NCBI GenBank assembly: GCA_037439785.1
Contig: JBBIVJ010000012.1
Span: 1 to 64,000, forward strand
Direction of reading: 5' to 3'
Length of the DNA stretch: 64,000 bases
DNA from: DSVZ01 sp037439785
GTDB taxonomy: Bacteria > Verrucomicrobiota > Verrucomicrobiia > Limisphaerales > J093
Translations under genes and position numbers: made by a program
Notes under the pieces: generated by a model
Told to the model about the DNA's origin: nothing
Database searches by the model: none
What the model saw: the letters and a program-made list of their open reading frames with translations, nothing else
Part shown: positions 24,468 to 33,243 of the stretch, in pieces
How positions within the stretch are numbered: position 1 is the first letter of the stretch
Layout: the number at the start of each line of letters is the position of its first letter

Positions 24468-27400
24468 ATGACCCCGGCTCCCGCTCCCGCTCCGTCCGCC
24501 CCGCTCGGCCTGGCCGGCAAGGTGGCGCGGGCGTTCATTGACTCGAAGCTCACCCCGCTGATCGTCCTGGCCTCGGTGCTGCTGGGCGTCTTCGCCACGC
24601 TGCTGCTGCCACGCGAGGAGGAGCCGCAGATCAAGGTGCCGATGATTGACGTGATGGTGGCCATGCCCGGCGCCAGCGCGGCCGAGGTCGAGGAGCGCGT
24701 CACCCGGCCGATGGAGAAGCTGCTGTGGGAAATCCCCGGCGTCGAGTACCTGTACTCGACCTCGCGCGAGGGCCAGAGCCTGGTCATCGTGCGGTTCAAG
24801 GTGGGCGAAGACGTCGAGGAAAGCCTGGTCAAGCTCAACCAGAAGCTGCAGTCCAACTTCGACCGCATCCCGCCGGGGGTCTCCTTCCCCCTGATCAAGC
24901 CCAAGAGCATTGACGATGTGCCCATCCTGGCGCTGACCTTCCACAGCCCGCACCACGACCACCTCACCCTGCGGCGGCTGGTGGCGCAGGTGGACGACGC
25001 CGTCAAGCAGGTGCCCCAGGTGGCCGAGACCACCATCATCGGCGGCGCCCGCCGGCAGGTGCGGGTGCTGCTGGACCCGGTGCGCCTGGCCGCGCGCGGG
25101 CTGACCCCTGCCGGCCTGGTGCCGATGCTGCGGCAGAGCAACCGGCAGTTCGCCTCCGGGGCACTGACCACCGGCGACCGCGAGGTGCTGGTCGAGACCG
25201 GTGGCTTCCTCACCACCGCCCGCGAGGTGGGCGACGTGGTGGTGGGCGTCTTCGGCGGCAAACCGGTGTACCTGCGGGAGGTGGCGGACATCGAGGACGG
25301 CGCCGAGGAACCCAGCCAGTACGTCTTCTTCGGCCGCGGCGCCGCGGCGGGCGGGCCGGCGCCGGAGGAGCCGGCGGTGACGCTGAGCATCGCCAAGCGC
25401 CCCGGGGCCAACGCCATTGATGTGGCCCGCGCGGTCTTGCGCAAGGTGGACACCCTCAAGGGCTGGATCATCCCGGCCGACGTCGAGGTCAGCATCACCC
25501 GCCACTATGGCGAGACGGCGGCGGAGAAGTCCAACGAACTGCTCCTGCACATGGGCATCGCGGTGGTCAGCGTGTCACTGTTGCTCCTGCTGGTGCTGGG
25601 CTGGCGGGAGTCGTTGATCGTGGCCCTGGCCATCCCCGCCACGCTGGCCCTGACGCTGCTGGTCTTTTACCTGTACGGCTTCACCCTCAACCGCATCACC
25701 CTCTTCGCCCTGATCTTTTCGATCGGTATCCTGGTGGACGATGCCATCGTGGTGGTCGAGAACATCGTCCGCCACTTCCACCTGCCGCAGAACCGCGGGC
25801 GCTCCCGCCTGGCCGTGGCGGTCGAGGCGGTGAGCGAGGTGGGCAACCCGACCATCCTGGCCACCTTCGCGGTGATCGCCGCGGTGCTGCCCATGGCCTC
25901 GGTGGGCGGGCTGATGGGCCCGTACATGCGCCCCATCCCGATCGGCGCGAGCGCGGCCATGGTCTTCTCGCTGCTGATCTCCTTCATCGTCACGCCCTGG
26001 GCGGCCCTCCGCATTCTCGGGTGGGGACAGGGCCGGGCGGGGGCGGCCGCGGCGTCCGCCGGTCACGCCGCGGGGGGCGAGGGCCTGTTCGCGCGGGGCT
26101 ACCGGCGGGCGATGGGGTGGTTGCTTGCCCATCGGCCGGGCCAGGGGATGTTCCTGGGGCTGCTGGCGCTGCTGCTGGTGGGGTCAATGGCCCTGGTGGG
26201 CGTGGGTTGGGTGAAGGTCAAGATGCTGCCCTTCGATAACAAGAGCGAGTTCCAGGTGATCCTGAACATGCCCGAGGGCAGTTCGCTGGAGCGGACCGCG
26301 CGGGCGGCCCGGGAAATCGCCGCCGCGCTGCGCACCGAGCCCGAGGTGACCGACTACCAGATTTACATCGGCACGGCCGCGCCGTTCAACTTCAACGGCC
26401 TGGTCCGCCACTACTTCCTGCGCCGTGGCGCCCACGTGGCCGACCTCCAGGTCAACCTGGTCAACAAGCACGCCCGCCAGGCCCAGAGTCACGACATCGC
26501 CAAGCGCGTCCGCCCCCGCGTGGCCGCCATCGCCGCCCGCTACGGCGCCCGCGTGGCCGTGGCCGAGGTCCCCCCCGGCCCGCCGGTCCTCCAGACCCTG
26601 GTGGCGGAAATCTACGGCGCCGACGAGGCCGCCCGCCTCCAACTGGCCGCCCGGGTCCGCGAGATTTTCCAGCAGGCCGAGGGGGTGGTGGACGTGGACT
26701 GGTACGTCGAGGCCGACCAGCCCAAGGTCCGCTTCGTCATTGACAAGGAAAAGGCCGCCCTCCACGGCATCAGCGCCGAAACCATCTCGACGACCCTCCG
26801 CCTGGCGCTGGCCGGCGACCGCCTGGACCTGGTGCACGAACCCCACGAGAAGGAGGACGTGGACATCGTGCTCCAACTGCCCCTGGCCCTGCGCCGGTCC
26901 CCCGAGGACCTCCTGGCCCTGCGCGTGCGCTCCGGCGACGCCAACGCCCTGCCCGAACCGGGCCGCCTGTCCGATGCCCCGCCGCTGGTCCCCCTGCGCG
27001 AACTGGTCCGCGTCGAGCACACCACCGCCGACAAGAGCCGATACCGGAAAAACCTCCTGCCCGTGACCTACGTCATCGGCGACGTCGCCGGCGAGATCGA
27101 AAGCCCGGTGTACGCCATCCAGCAGATCAACCGGGCGCTGCAGACGCTGGACCTGCGCGAGTTTGGCGACAGCCGGGCACAACTGCGCATTTACAACGCC
27201 CAACTGCCCTTCTCCGACGAGCACCTGGCTCTGAAGTGGGATGGCGAATGGCACATCACGCTCGAGGTCTTCCGCGACCTGGGCCTGGCCTTCGGCGCCG
27301 TGCTGGTGCTGATCTACGTGCTGATGGTCGGCTGGTTCCGCTCCTTCCTGACGCCGTTCATCGTCATGACGGTCATCCCCTTCTCGCTGGTGGGCATCCT

Positions 27401-27824
27401 GCCGGCCCACGGCGCCCTGGGCGCCTTCTTCACCGCCACCTCGATGATCGGCTTCATGGCCGGCGCCGGCATCGTGGTCCGCAACTCGATCATCCTGGTG
27501 GACTTCATCGAAATCCGCCTGGCCGAGGGCCGGTCGCTGGCCGAGGCGGTCATCGAGGCGGGGATGATCCGCTTCCGGCCGATCCTGCTGACGGCCCTGG
27601 CGGTGGTGGTGGGCGCGGGGGTCATCCTGTTCGACCCGATCTTCCAGGGGCTGGCCATTTCCCTGATGGCCGGCGGCATCATCTCGATGCTCATCGCCCC
27701 CGTGGCCGTGCCGCTGCTTTATTATCTGGCCTACGCCCGCAAGGGTGCAGGGGCTCCGCCGCCGGCCCCGGCCGCGGCCCCGGCGCCGGCGGATCAAGCT
27801 GCCTCCGGTCCGGCGACTGCTTGA
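24468..27824 (+). CDS. RND-family efflux permease
   Basis: An 1118-residue inner-membrane proton antiporter of the AcrB type. TGGAGGA upstream of the ATG at 24468 is a good ribosome-binding site. It starts with an amphipathic helix and first span (SKLTPLIVLASVLLGVFATL), followed by the pore-domain signature PGASAAEVEERVTRPMEKLL. TM4 carries GILVDDAIVVVENIVRHF, with the paired Asp used for proton relay in HAE-type pumps. The second half repeats the topology (GFMAGAGIVVRNSIILVDF). It is slightly longer than typical (about 1040), mainly by a loop near residues 525-545 (GRAGAAAASAGHAAGGEG) and an Ala/Pro tail. The operon order channel-adaptor-pump is complete; the substrate is unknown. Confidence 0.93.
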   Translation: MTPAPAPAPSAPLGLAGKVARAFIDSKLTPLIVLASVLLGVFATLLLPREEEPQIKVPMIDVMVAMPGASAAEVEERVTRPMEKLLWEIPGVEYLYSTSREGQSLVIVRFKVGEDVEESLVKLNQKLQSNFDRIPPGVSFPLIKPKSIDDVPILALTFHSPHHDHLTLRRLVAQVDDAVKQVPQVAETTIIGGARRQVRVLLDPVRLAARGLTPAGLVPMLRQSNRQFASGALTTGDREVLVETGGFLTTAREVGDVVVGVFGGKPVYLREVADIEDGAEEPSQYVFFGRGAAAGGPAPEEPAVTLSIAKRPGANAIDVARAVLRKVDTLKGWIIPADVEVSITRHYGETAAEKSNELLLHMGIAVVSVSLLLLLVLGWRESLIVALAIPATLALTLLVFYLYGFTLNRITLFALIFSIGILVDDAIVVVENIVRHFHLPQNRGRSRLAVAVEAVSEVGNPTILATFAVIAAVLPMASVGGLMGPYMRPIPIGASAAMVFSLLISFIVTPWAALRILGWGQGRAGAAAASAGHAAGGEGLFARGYRRAMGWLLAHRPGQGMFLGLLALLLVGSMALVGVGWVKVKMLPFDNKSEFQVILNMPEGSSLERTARAAREIAAALRTEPEVTDYQIYIGTAAPFNFNGLVRHYFLRRGAHVADLQVNLVNKHARQAQSHDIAKRVRPRVAAIAARYGARVAVAEVPPGPPVLQTLVAEIYGADEAARLQLAARVREIFQQAEGVVDVDWYVEADQPKVRFVIDKEKAALHGISAETISTTLRLALAGDRLDLVHEPHEKEDVDIVLQLPLALRRSPEDLLALRVRSGDANALPEPGRLSDAPPLVPLRELVRVEHTTADKSRYRKNLLPVTYVIGDVAGEIESPVYAIQQINRALQTLDLREFGDSRAQLRIYNAQLPFSDEHLALKWDGEWHITLEVFRDLGLAFGAVLVLIYVLMVGWFRSFLTPFIVMTVIPFSLVGILPAHGALGAFFTATSMIGFMAGAGIVVRNSIILVDFIEIRLAEGRSLAEAVIEAGMIRFRPILLTALAVVVGAGVILFDPIFQGLAISLMAGGIISMLIAPVAVPLLYYLAYARKGAGAPPPAPAAAPAPADQAASGPATA

Positions 27825-27883
27825 ACCGCACCCCGGCCCGCCCTGGGGAAGGCCGGTTGCGCGAGGTGGATGATGCCGGGCGC

Positions 27884-29071
27884 TCAGGGACGCCGCTTGT
27901 CCCAGCCGCGGGCCCTGATCAGGGCCTCGACCGCGGCCCTGGGCGGGTAATCCTCGGGCACGATGCGGTGCCGCGCCAGGTAGCGGTACACGCCGTTCAG
28001 GTTGCGGACCTCGTCCCGCCGGTTGGCGAGTTGGTCCTCGGGCAGGGCGCGGAGGCGGGCCAGATAGTCCTCGGCCAGTTCGGTGGCGCGGCGGCGGGCG
28101 GCAGCGTCATCGGCGTACACCAGCGACTCGAGCAGGCGGAGCATTTCCGGCAGGGGCTGGTCCGCCCGTTGCATGGTGGCGGCGTCGGCGCGGATTTGGG
28201 CGGCGATTTCCCGGCGTTTGGCCTGGGTGGCCTCGGTCGAGAGCCAGCCGTCGGTGCCGCCCTCGGCGGGGCGCGGGGGCAGGGGGCGGTACCAGATGTT
28301 GCGGAAGCGGGTGGGGTTGCCGTGGTCCTGGAGCGAGAGCGGGCCCTTTTCGGGGAAGGGGCCGGGGTTGGATCGGGCCAGGTGGCCGCCCGGGCCTTCG
28401 AGGGGGGTATGGTCCTGAACCAGGACGCCGTTGAGGAAGACGGTGACGTAGCCGGGGTCCACAACCCGGCCGTCGCGGTAGAGGGGGCGGCGGAAGATGA
28501 TGTCGTACACCTGAAATTCTCCCGGCGGGTGCAAGGGCAGGCACAGGGGCGGGTTGACGCCGTAGTAGGCACCGGCGTGGCCGTCGGCGTAGGTGTCGTT
28601 CTGGTAGGAGTCGAGGATTTGGATTTCGAGCCGGCCCATGAGGAAGACGCCGCTGTTGCCGCGGCCCTGGCCCTCGCCCTCGACCCTGGTCGGCGCGGCC
28701 CACTCCAGGTGCAGTTGGCAGTCGCCGAACTGTTCTTTGGTGCGGATTTCCCCCGTGCCCGGCACCACTTCCATGTAGCCGTCACGGACCAGCCACTTGG
28801 CGGGGGCGCCTTTTTCGCCCTGCCACCGGGAGAGGTCGGTGCCGTCGAACAGCACGATCGCATCCGAGGGCGGCCGCCCGGGACGGTCGGGCTGGCTGAA
28901 GGTGCCGGGAGTCACACGCGGCGGTTGGGGGCGGTTGCCATCGTGCACCGTCCAGGGGTGATGGTCATCGGGGGGGTCGCCGTAAAAGCGCGGCCCGCTG
29001 GCCGCCTGCAGAAAGGGAAGACTTGCCAGGCCGGCCAGGGCTCCGGCCAGAAACCATGCGGGAGTGTTCAT
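27884..29071 (-). CDS. Secreted DUF1080 (3-keto-disaccharide hydrolase-type) protein
   Basis: A 395-residue protein from the ATG at 29071 with a signal peptide (WFLAGALAGLASLPFLQAAS). The DUF1080 lectin-like fold spans residues about 70-260: AIVLFDGTDLSRWQGEKG, WLVRDGYMEVVPGTGEIRTK, FGDCQLHLEWAAP, GNSGVFLMGRLEIQILDSYQ and a final FRNIWYRPLP. These motifs are canonical for the family, which includes 3-keto-glycoside hydrolases of periplasmic sugar breakdown. The C-terminal 120 residues are helical and charged and not part of the domain. It converges on the RND pump gene. Confidence 0.85.
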   Translation of the reverse strand: MNTPAWFLAGALAGLASLPFLQAASGPRFYGDPPDDHHPWTVHDGNRPQPPRVTPGTFSQPDRPGRPPSDAIVLFDGTDLSRWQGEKGAPAKWLVRDGYMEVVPGTGEIRTKEQFGDCQLHLEWAAPTRVEGEGQGRGNSGVFLMGRLEIQILDSYQNDTYADGHAGAYYGVNPPLCLPLHPPGEFQVYDIIFRRPLYRDGRVVDPGYVTVFLNGVLVQDHTPLEGPGGHLARSNPGPFPEKGPLSLQDHGNPTRFRNIWYRPLPPRPAEGGTDGWLSTEATQAKRREIAAQIRADAATMQRADQPLPEMLRLLESLVYADDAAARRRATELAEDYLARLRALPEDQLANRRDEVRNLNGVYRYLARHRIVPEDYPPRAAVEALIRARGWDKRRP

Positions 29072-29221
29072 CGCCGGCAGCATGGGCCGGGGGGCGCGGG
29101 CGCGTCAATGTTGCCGCACGCGCGCGCGGTCCGGGCCGGTCGGCAGGCTGGCGGCGGCCCTGTGAAAAAGTGGGCCGGGCGGTCGGCTTTACACCCCGGG
29201 GGTGGGTGTTAGGCTGCCGTC

Positions 29222-29926
29222 ATGTCCGCGCCGCTCGACGAGACCGAGTTTGTTGATCGGGATGTCCTGGACTCGCCCGCCGCCCGGCCGGGTGAGCTGC
29301 TGGCTACCGCCCCGCCCATGAACGCACCGTTGAATCCCGCCGGAGGGCGCCCGCCCACCCGGGCGGAACTGGAAAGCCAGCTCACTGCCCGGCAGCAGCA
29401 ACTGGCCGAGCTGAAGGCCCGCCAGGAGGCCATCGAGCGCGAGCGCGTCGCCCTCGAGGAGGCGCGCCGCCGCCAGGCGGAGTTCGAGACCGGCCGCCCC
29501 GAAATGCTCGGCCATTTGACTCGCGGCATCGAGTTGCTCACCCGGGCCGAATTCGCCGCCCGCCGCGAGGCCGAGCAGATGGTCAGGACCCTGACCGGGC
29601 TGCGGGAAGCCCTGACGGCGGTCCAGGCCATCCAGCCCGAACAATGGACTCCCGCGAACTGGCAGACCGAACTGACCCGCGCCCTGTCCACCCTCGAAAA
29701 CGCCCGCCACGAGTGGAACGCGGCCCGGCTCAAATGGCCGCTGCTCAACGGCGAGGCGACGCCGGCGCACCCCGCGGGCGCGGACACCACCGCTGCCGCG
29801 CCGTTCTCGGGCCTGGCCGGCCGGAGCCTGATCGAGTGGTGCAAACTGGGTCTGGCCCTGACCTGGCCGGTGGCGGTGGTGGCCCTGCTGGCCCTGGGGC
29901 TCCTGGCCTGGGCCCTGTTCCGCTGA
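29222..29926 (+). CDS. Coiled-coil protein with C-terminal membrane anchor
   Basis: A 234-residue protein from the ATG at 29222. The first 45 residues are acidic/Pro-rich and probably disordered. Residues about 48-90 are a strongly predicted coiled coil (LESQLTARQQQLAELKARQE, ERERVALEEARRRQAEFE); further helices follow to about 185. The last 25 residues are one membrane span ending at the C-terminus (TWPVAVVALLALGLLAWALF), making it a tail-anchored protein with its bulk in the cytoplasm. The next gene, 16 bases downstream, encodes another coiled-coil tail-anchored protein. The family is not recognised; a scaffold or membrane-tether role is a guess. Confidence 0.7.
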   Translation: MSAPLDETEFVDRDVLDSPAARPGELLATAPPMNAPLNPAGGRPPTRAELESQLTARQQQLAELKARQEAIERERVALEEARRRQAEFETGRPEMLGHLTRGIELLTRAEFAARREAEQMVRTLTGLREALTAVQAIQPEQWTPANWQTELTRALSTLENARHEWNAARLKWPLLNGEATPAHPAGADTTAAAPFSGLAGRSLIEWCKLGLALTWPVAVVALLALGLLAWALFR

Positions 29927-29942
29927 ACGGACCGCCGGGTTC

Positions 29943-30425
29943 ATGAAGCTCTTTGCCCGCAAGCCGGACCCGATTCGCGAGCACGAGCGCCAGTTGGCCG
30001 CGCGGCTGGCGGAGTTGCAGGCGCAGATTGCCCACCTCCACGCCCAGATCGCCCAAGAACAGGCCCAGCCCAAACTGCGCTCGACCACGCCCCCGCCCGG
30101 GTCCCCCGCCGCCGAGCAGCCCACCTTCGAGTTCATCAGCCACCAGCGCGTCACCCGGCCGCCCCTCGAGGAAAACACCCCCGCCCATTACAACGAGCAG
30201 GGCCTGCGCAAATACGATCCCCTGGCCTCGCTGCGCCGCTGGTGGTCGCACTGGCGCGGTCACCGTGCCACCAACCCCGCCCTGATCCGCTACCTGGCCG
30301 CCGGCAACGTGCAAGGGCTCCAGGCCCTGCGCTACGAAAAGCGCGTCGCCCGCAACCGCTTCCTGGCCCTGCTGGGGCTGTTCCTGGTGGTGATCTGGGG
30401 CCTGATCTACTTCTACAACCGGTGA
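29943..30425 (+). CDS. Second coiled-coil tail-anchored membrane protein
   Basis: A 160-residue protein. Residues about 10-42 form a coiled coil (EHERQLAARLAELQAQIAHL, then HAQIAQEQ). Residues 45-110 form a Pro-rich linker and a basic patch (RRWWSHWRGHRATNPAL), then a short helix (YLAAGNVQGLQALRYEKRVA). The C-terminal span (LALLGLFLVVIWGLIYFY) ends the protein. It overlaps the start of ogt (GTGA), so the three genes 29222-30958 read as one operon. Same architecture as its upstream neighbour, so the pair may form a hetero-oligomer at the membrane. No homologue is recognised. Confidence 0.7.
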   Translation: MKLFARKPDPIREHERQLAARLAELQAQIAHLHAQIAQEQAQPKLRSTTPPPGSPAAEQPTFEFISHQRVTRPPLEENTPAHYNEQGLRKYDPLASLRRWWSHWRGHRATNPALIRYLAAGNVQGLQALRYEKRVARNRFLALLGLFLVVIWGLIYFYNR

Positions 30426-30958
30426 CCCTGCGCCGCGCCACCTTCCCCACCTCCGCAGGCACGTTCGCGGCCACCTTCAGTGAACGCGGGTTGGTCCGGC
30501 TGGAGTTCCCCGGCCGCCACCTCGCACCGGCGGCGGAGGCAGCGGTGACGCTCTCCGCGCCGCAGCGTCGCTGGCTGCGCCTGACCGCCCGCGCCGTGGA
30601 CCGCGTCCTGGCCGGGCGCGACCCGGGCACCCTGCCGCCCCTGGACGAAGCGGGCACGCCGTTTCAACGCACGGTGTGGCGGGCCTTGCGGGCCATCCCG
30701 CCCGGCCAGACCCGCACTTACGCGGAGCTGGCACGGGCGGTGGGGTGCGGGCCGGGGGCGGCGCGGGCCGTGGGGCAGGCCTGCGGGGCCAACCCGATTC
30801 CGGTGCTGACGCCGTGTCACCGCGTGCTGGCGGCGGGCGGCAAGCTCGGCGGCTTCTCGGGCGGGCTGGAATGGAAGCGGCGCCTGCTAACGGGGGAGGC
30901 GGCAGGCAGGGCTGGGCGAAGGGGCAAAGGGGGGATGGCTGAAGCGGTGAAGGGCTGA
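30422..30958 (+). CDS. ogt: Methylated-DNA--protein-cysteine methyltransferase
   Basis: A 178-residue DNA repair protein that takes alkyl groups from O6-alkylguanine onto its own cysteine. The GTG start at 30422 overlaps the previous stop. The N-terminal ribonuclease-H-like part is short (RRATFPTSAGTFAATFSERG). The active-site domain has PFQRTVWRALRAIPPGQTRT, YAELARAVG, and the essential IPVLTPCHRVL with the acceptor Cys, followed by GGFSGGLEWKRRLL. The last 25 residues (AGRAGRRGKGGMAEAVKG) are read from purine-rich repeat-like DNA and are unlikely to matter. Enzyme identity is secure; coupling to two coiled-coil membrane proteins is unexpected. Confidence 0.92.
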   Translation: MTLRRATFPTSAGTFAATFSERGLVRLEFPGRHLAPAAEAAVTLSAPQRRWLRLTARAVDRVLAGRDPGTLPPLDEAGTPFQRTVWRALRAIPPGQTRTYAELARAVGCGPGAARAVGQACGANPIPVLTPCHRVLAAGGKLGGFSGGLEWKRRLLTGEAAGRAGRRGKGGMAEAVKG

Positions 30959-31040
30959 AAGGGTGAAGGGTTAAAGAGGTCAAGGGTGGAAGGCGCCCGC
31001 CGCGCCCCCCTTTTAACTTTTCAACCCATTTAACCAATCC
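30935..31040. terminator. Purine/pyrimidine foldback between convergent ogt and LOG-family genes
   Basis: A purine-rich run (GGTGAAGGGTTAAAGAGG, about 30962-30979) is followed by its pyrimidine-rich near-inverse (CCCTTTTAACTTTTCAACCC, around 31008-31027), able to form a long imperfect hairpin between two convergent genes. A bidirectional terminator or a degenerate repeat element is plausible. It is less GC-rich than the surroundings. Confidence 0.4.
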
Positions 31041-31063
31041 AACTTGAACCCCTTTCCCACCCC

Positions 31064-32122
31064 TCACAGCCCGTTCAGCCGGTCAATCATTTCGCGCAGC
31101 CGGCCGTAGGACTTGCGGTCAAAGCCGAAGGCGATGCGGGGTAGTTCCACGCAGTCCTCGTCCTCGCGTTCCTCGGCGGTGGGGGAGATTACCTGCACCG
31201 GCTCGCCGGCGATGATGTCGGCGAAATCCTCGTTCAGCGCGGCCAGGGCGGTGGGGGCCGGCTGATGCTGGAGGCGGATGACGAGCCGGTCCCCGACGAA
31301 GCGGCTGGAGTGGTAGTTACGGTAGAAGCGGGTGATCCAGCGCACCGCCTGCTCGGGGCGGTTGGTGATCTGGTACAGGTTCAGGTCCTCGGGCGAAATC
31401 AGGGCGTTGGCCAGCAGGTGGTCGCGCACGTACCGGTCCCACGTCTTCCAAAAGTCGCCCCCCGGCCGGTCCACCAGCACCAGCGGCATGAGCCGGCTCT
31501 TGCCGGTCTGCATGAGCGTCAACGCCTCGTAGCCCTCGTCAAGCGTGCCGAAGCCTCCGGGGAACAGCACCACCGCGTCCGAGTGCCGGATGAAGGTGAG
31601 CTTGCGGGTAAAAAAGTATTTGAACGTGATCAGCTTGGCGTCCCGCTGGATGACCGGGTTGGCCGCCTGCTCCCAGGGCAGGCGGATGTTCGCCCCGAAG
31701 CTCATCTCCGGCCCCGCCCCCTCGTGCCCGGCCTGCATGATCCCTCCGCCCGCCCCCGTGATCACCATGTACCCCGCCTCGGCCATGAGCCGGCCAAACT
31801 CGACCGCCGCGCGGTACTCCGGCCGGGACGGTTCGGTGCGGGCCGAGCCGAAGATGGTCACCTTGCGCCGTGACGCGTAGGGGGCAAACACCCGGAACGC
31901 CAGCCGCAACTCCCGCACCGCCGTCTCGATCACCCGCACATCGCCGCGGTGCTGTACGTCCCGCAGCAGCCGCAACGCCGTTTCGATGATGCTTTCCACC
32001 AGGTCGGCGTTGTGCCCCGGACCGGCCGCGGCGATCAGGGCCCGGATTTGCGGGGTCAGGGTGGAGGTCCGCACGGAGCGGGCGCGGCGGGGAGCGGGTT
32101 GAGGGGCGGGAGCCGGTTGCAC
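31064..32122 (-). CDS. LOG-family nucleotide-binding protein (putative cytokinin-type phosphoribohydrolase)
   Basis: A 352-residue protein, with a GTG start at 32122. The central Rossmann-like domain (residues about 85-260) shows VTIFGSARTEPSRPEY, YMVITGAGGGIMQAGHEGA and the family signature FPGGFGTLDEGYEALTL (PGGxGTxxE, catalytic Arg/Glu region). LOG enzymes cleave the N-glycosidic bond of nucleoside 5'-monophosphates; many relatives were once misnamed lysine decarboxylases. It is longer than the usual 180-220 residues, with an N-terminal helical region and a C-terminal extension (residues about 270-352) of the kind seen in the long bacterial subgroup. It lies 12 bases downstream of the TatD-like gene. 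Confidence 0.85.
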   Translation of the reverse strand: MQPAPAPQPAPRRARSVRTSTLTPQIRALIAAAGPGHNADLVESIIETALRLLRDVQHRGDVRVIETAVRELRLAFRVFAPYASRRKVTIFGSARTEPSRPEYRAAVEFGRLMAEAGYMVITGAGGGIMQAGHEGAGPEMSFGANIRLPWEQAANPVIQRDAKLITFKYFFTRKLTFIRHSDAVVLFPGGFGTLDEGYEALTLMQTGKSRLMPLVLVDRPGGDFWKTWDRYVRDHLLANALISPEDLNLYQITNRPEQAVRWITRFYRNYHSSRFVGDRLVIRLQHQPAPTALAALNEDFADIIAGEPVQVISPTAEEREDEDCVELPRIAFGFDRKSYGRLREMIDRLNGL

Positions 32123-32134
32123 CGCGTCAACCTA

Positions 32135-32989
32135 TCAGGCGGCACCGGCCCCGCAAGCAACGGCCGGCGGCCGGCCGAAGAGGCGGAGGAAATTGGCCTC
32201 GACCTGCGCGGCGAGTTCCGCCACCGGTCGGCCCAGCAGCTCCGCCGCGAAGGCGTACACGGCGCCGAGATTCGCGGGGTGATTCAACGGCCGGGCCGCC
32301 AGCCCCCGCGCCGCGGCCCCCGTCGGCAGGTGATACCGCACCCGTTCCTCGGGCAGGGCCTGGTCCGGGGCGTCGGTTTCCACCAGCAACCGCTCGGGCG
32401 GTACCCGCCGGAAGGTCTCACGCTGGCGTTGCTTGCGCGGGTGGGCGAAGTAGCCGGGCAGCGAAAAATACGCCCCCAGCCGCGTCAGTTCCGGGATCAA
32501 CTCCACCGGCCCGCCGTAGGAGTGCAGCAGGAATCCGCGGGCCGGTCGCGGGCCGTCCCGCAGGTATTCGAGCAGGGGGCCCCAGGCCTGAAGGCAGTGG
32601 ATGGACACGGGCCGTTCCCACTCCGCGGCCAGACGCAGTTGCACGGCGAAAACCTCCGGTTGGACCGCCCATTCCAGGCCGGGCTTCCAGCGGTCCAGGC
32701 CGATCTCGCCAATGATCGCACCGGGCACGGCATCGAGAAGTCGCGTCAGGTGCGTCAGCCAGGCCCCGGTGCGTTCGCTCACGTACCAGGGATGGTAGCC
32801 GAAGGCCGGCAGGATCAGGTCGGGGTGGCGTCGCGCCAGCGCGGCCACGGCCGGCCAGTCCGTCTCGCACGCTCCATTGACCACCATGGCCACGACGCCC
32901 TCGGCGCGGCAGACGGCCACCAACTCCTCCTGCCGATCGCCGAAGCGCTCGTCCTGGAGGTGATTGTGGGCGTCGTAAAGGCGCAGCAT
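32135..32989 (-). CDS. TatD-family metal-dependent hydrolase
   Basis: A 284-residue TIM-barrel hydrolase from the ATG at 32989. Metal and catalytic residues are all seen: YDAHNHLQD (HxH), IIGEIGLDRW (Glu), VSIHCLQAWGPL (His), LLHSYGG (His) and LLVETDAPDQ (Asp). Family members are Mg2+/Mn2+-dependent 3'-5' deoxyribonucleases or related phosphodiesterases acting in the cytoplasm. The N-terminal frame can be extended upstream to 33415 but enters repeat DNA, so the ATG is preferred. It is followed closely by the LOG-family gene. Confidence 0.88.
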   Translation of the reverse strand: MLRLYDAHNHLQDERFGDRQEELVAVCRAEGVVAMVVNGACETDWPAVAALARRHPDLILPAFGYHPWYVSERTGAWLTHLTRLLDAVPGAIIGEIGLDRWKPGLEWAVQPEVFAVQLRLAAEWERPVSIHCLQAWGPLLEYLRDGPRPARGFLLHSYGGPVELIPELTRLGAYFSLPGYFAHPRKQRQRETFRRVPPERLLVETDAPDQALPEERVRYHLPTGAAARGLAARPLNHPANLGAVYAFAAELLGRPVAELAAQVEANFLRLFGRPPAVACGAGAA

Positions 32990-33075
32990 GGCCCGCAAGC
33001 ATCCGCCAAAGCCGGCGAATCTGCCAGCGGTGGCGGTACCCCCGCGCCGGCTTGCCTCCATTCCCCCTGTTCTAC

Positions 33076-33146
33076 CAGATGCCAGATGCCGCCAGCCGCC
33101 GCGGGGAGGCGGCGGACCGTCTTCGCGCCGGCTCACGCCGGTGGCG
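33076..33146 (-). repeat. Bimodular REP-like repeat, copy B
   Basis: Read on the minus strand: GCCACCGGCGTGAGCCGGCG, a short spacer with GAAGACGGTCCGCC, the second stem CCCGCGGCGGCTG, then the GGCATCTGGCATCTGG tail that copies A and D also show in part. Confidence 0.6.
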
Positions 33147-33160
33147 ACCGGCACCACCAA

Positions 33161-33243
33161 TTGTGGTGCAGCCGTCCCGGCTGCCGAGTTGCAGGCCAGA
33201 GGCCTGCACCACAAAGTCAGCAGGCGGGACGGTTGCACCACAA
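33161..33243. repeat. Large nested inverted repeat (cruciform-like)
   Basis: The outer arms TTGTGGTGCAGCCGTCCCGG (+CTGC), 33161-33184, and 33220-33243 (ending GGTTGCACCACAA) are inverted copies differing at two of 24 positions. Inside lies a second palindrome, GCAGGCC-AGA-GGCCTGC (33191-33207), and a further TGCACCAC (33204-33211) complementary to GTGGTGCA of the left arm, so alternative pairings exist. Confidence 0.7.
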
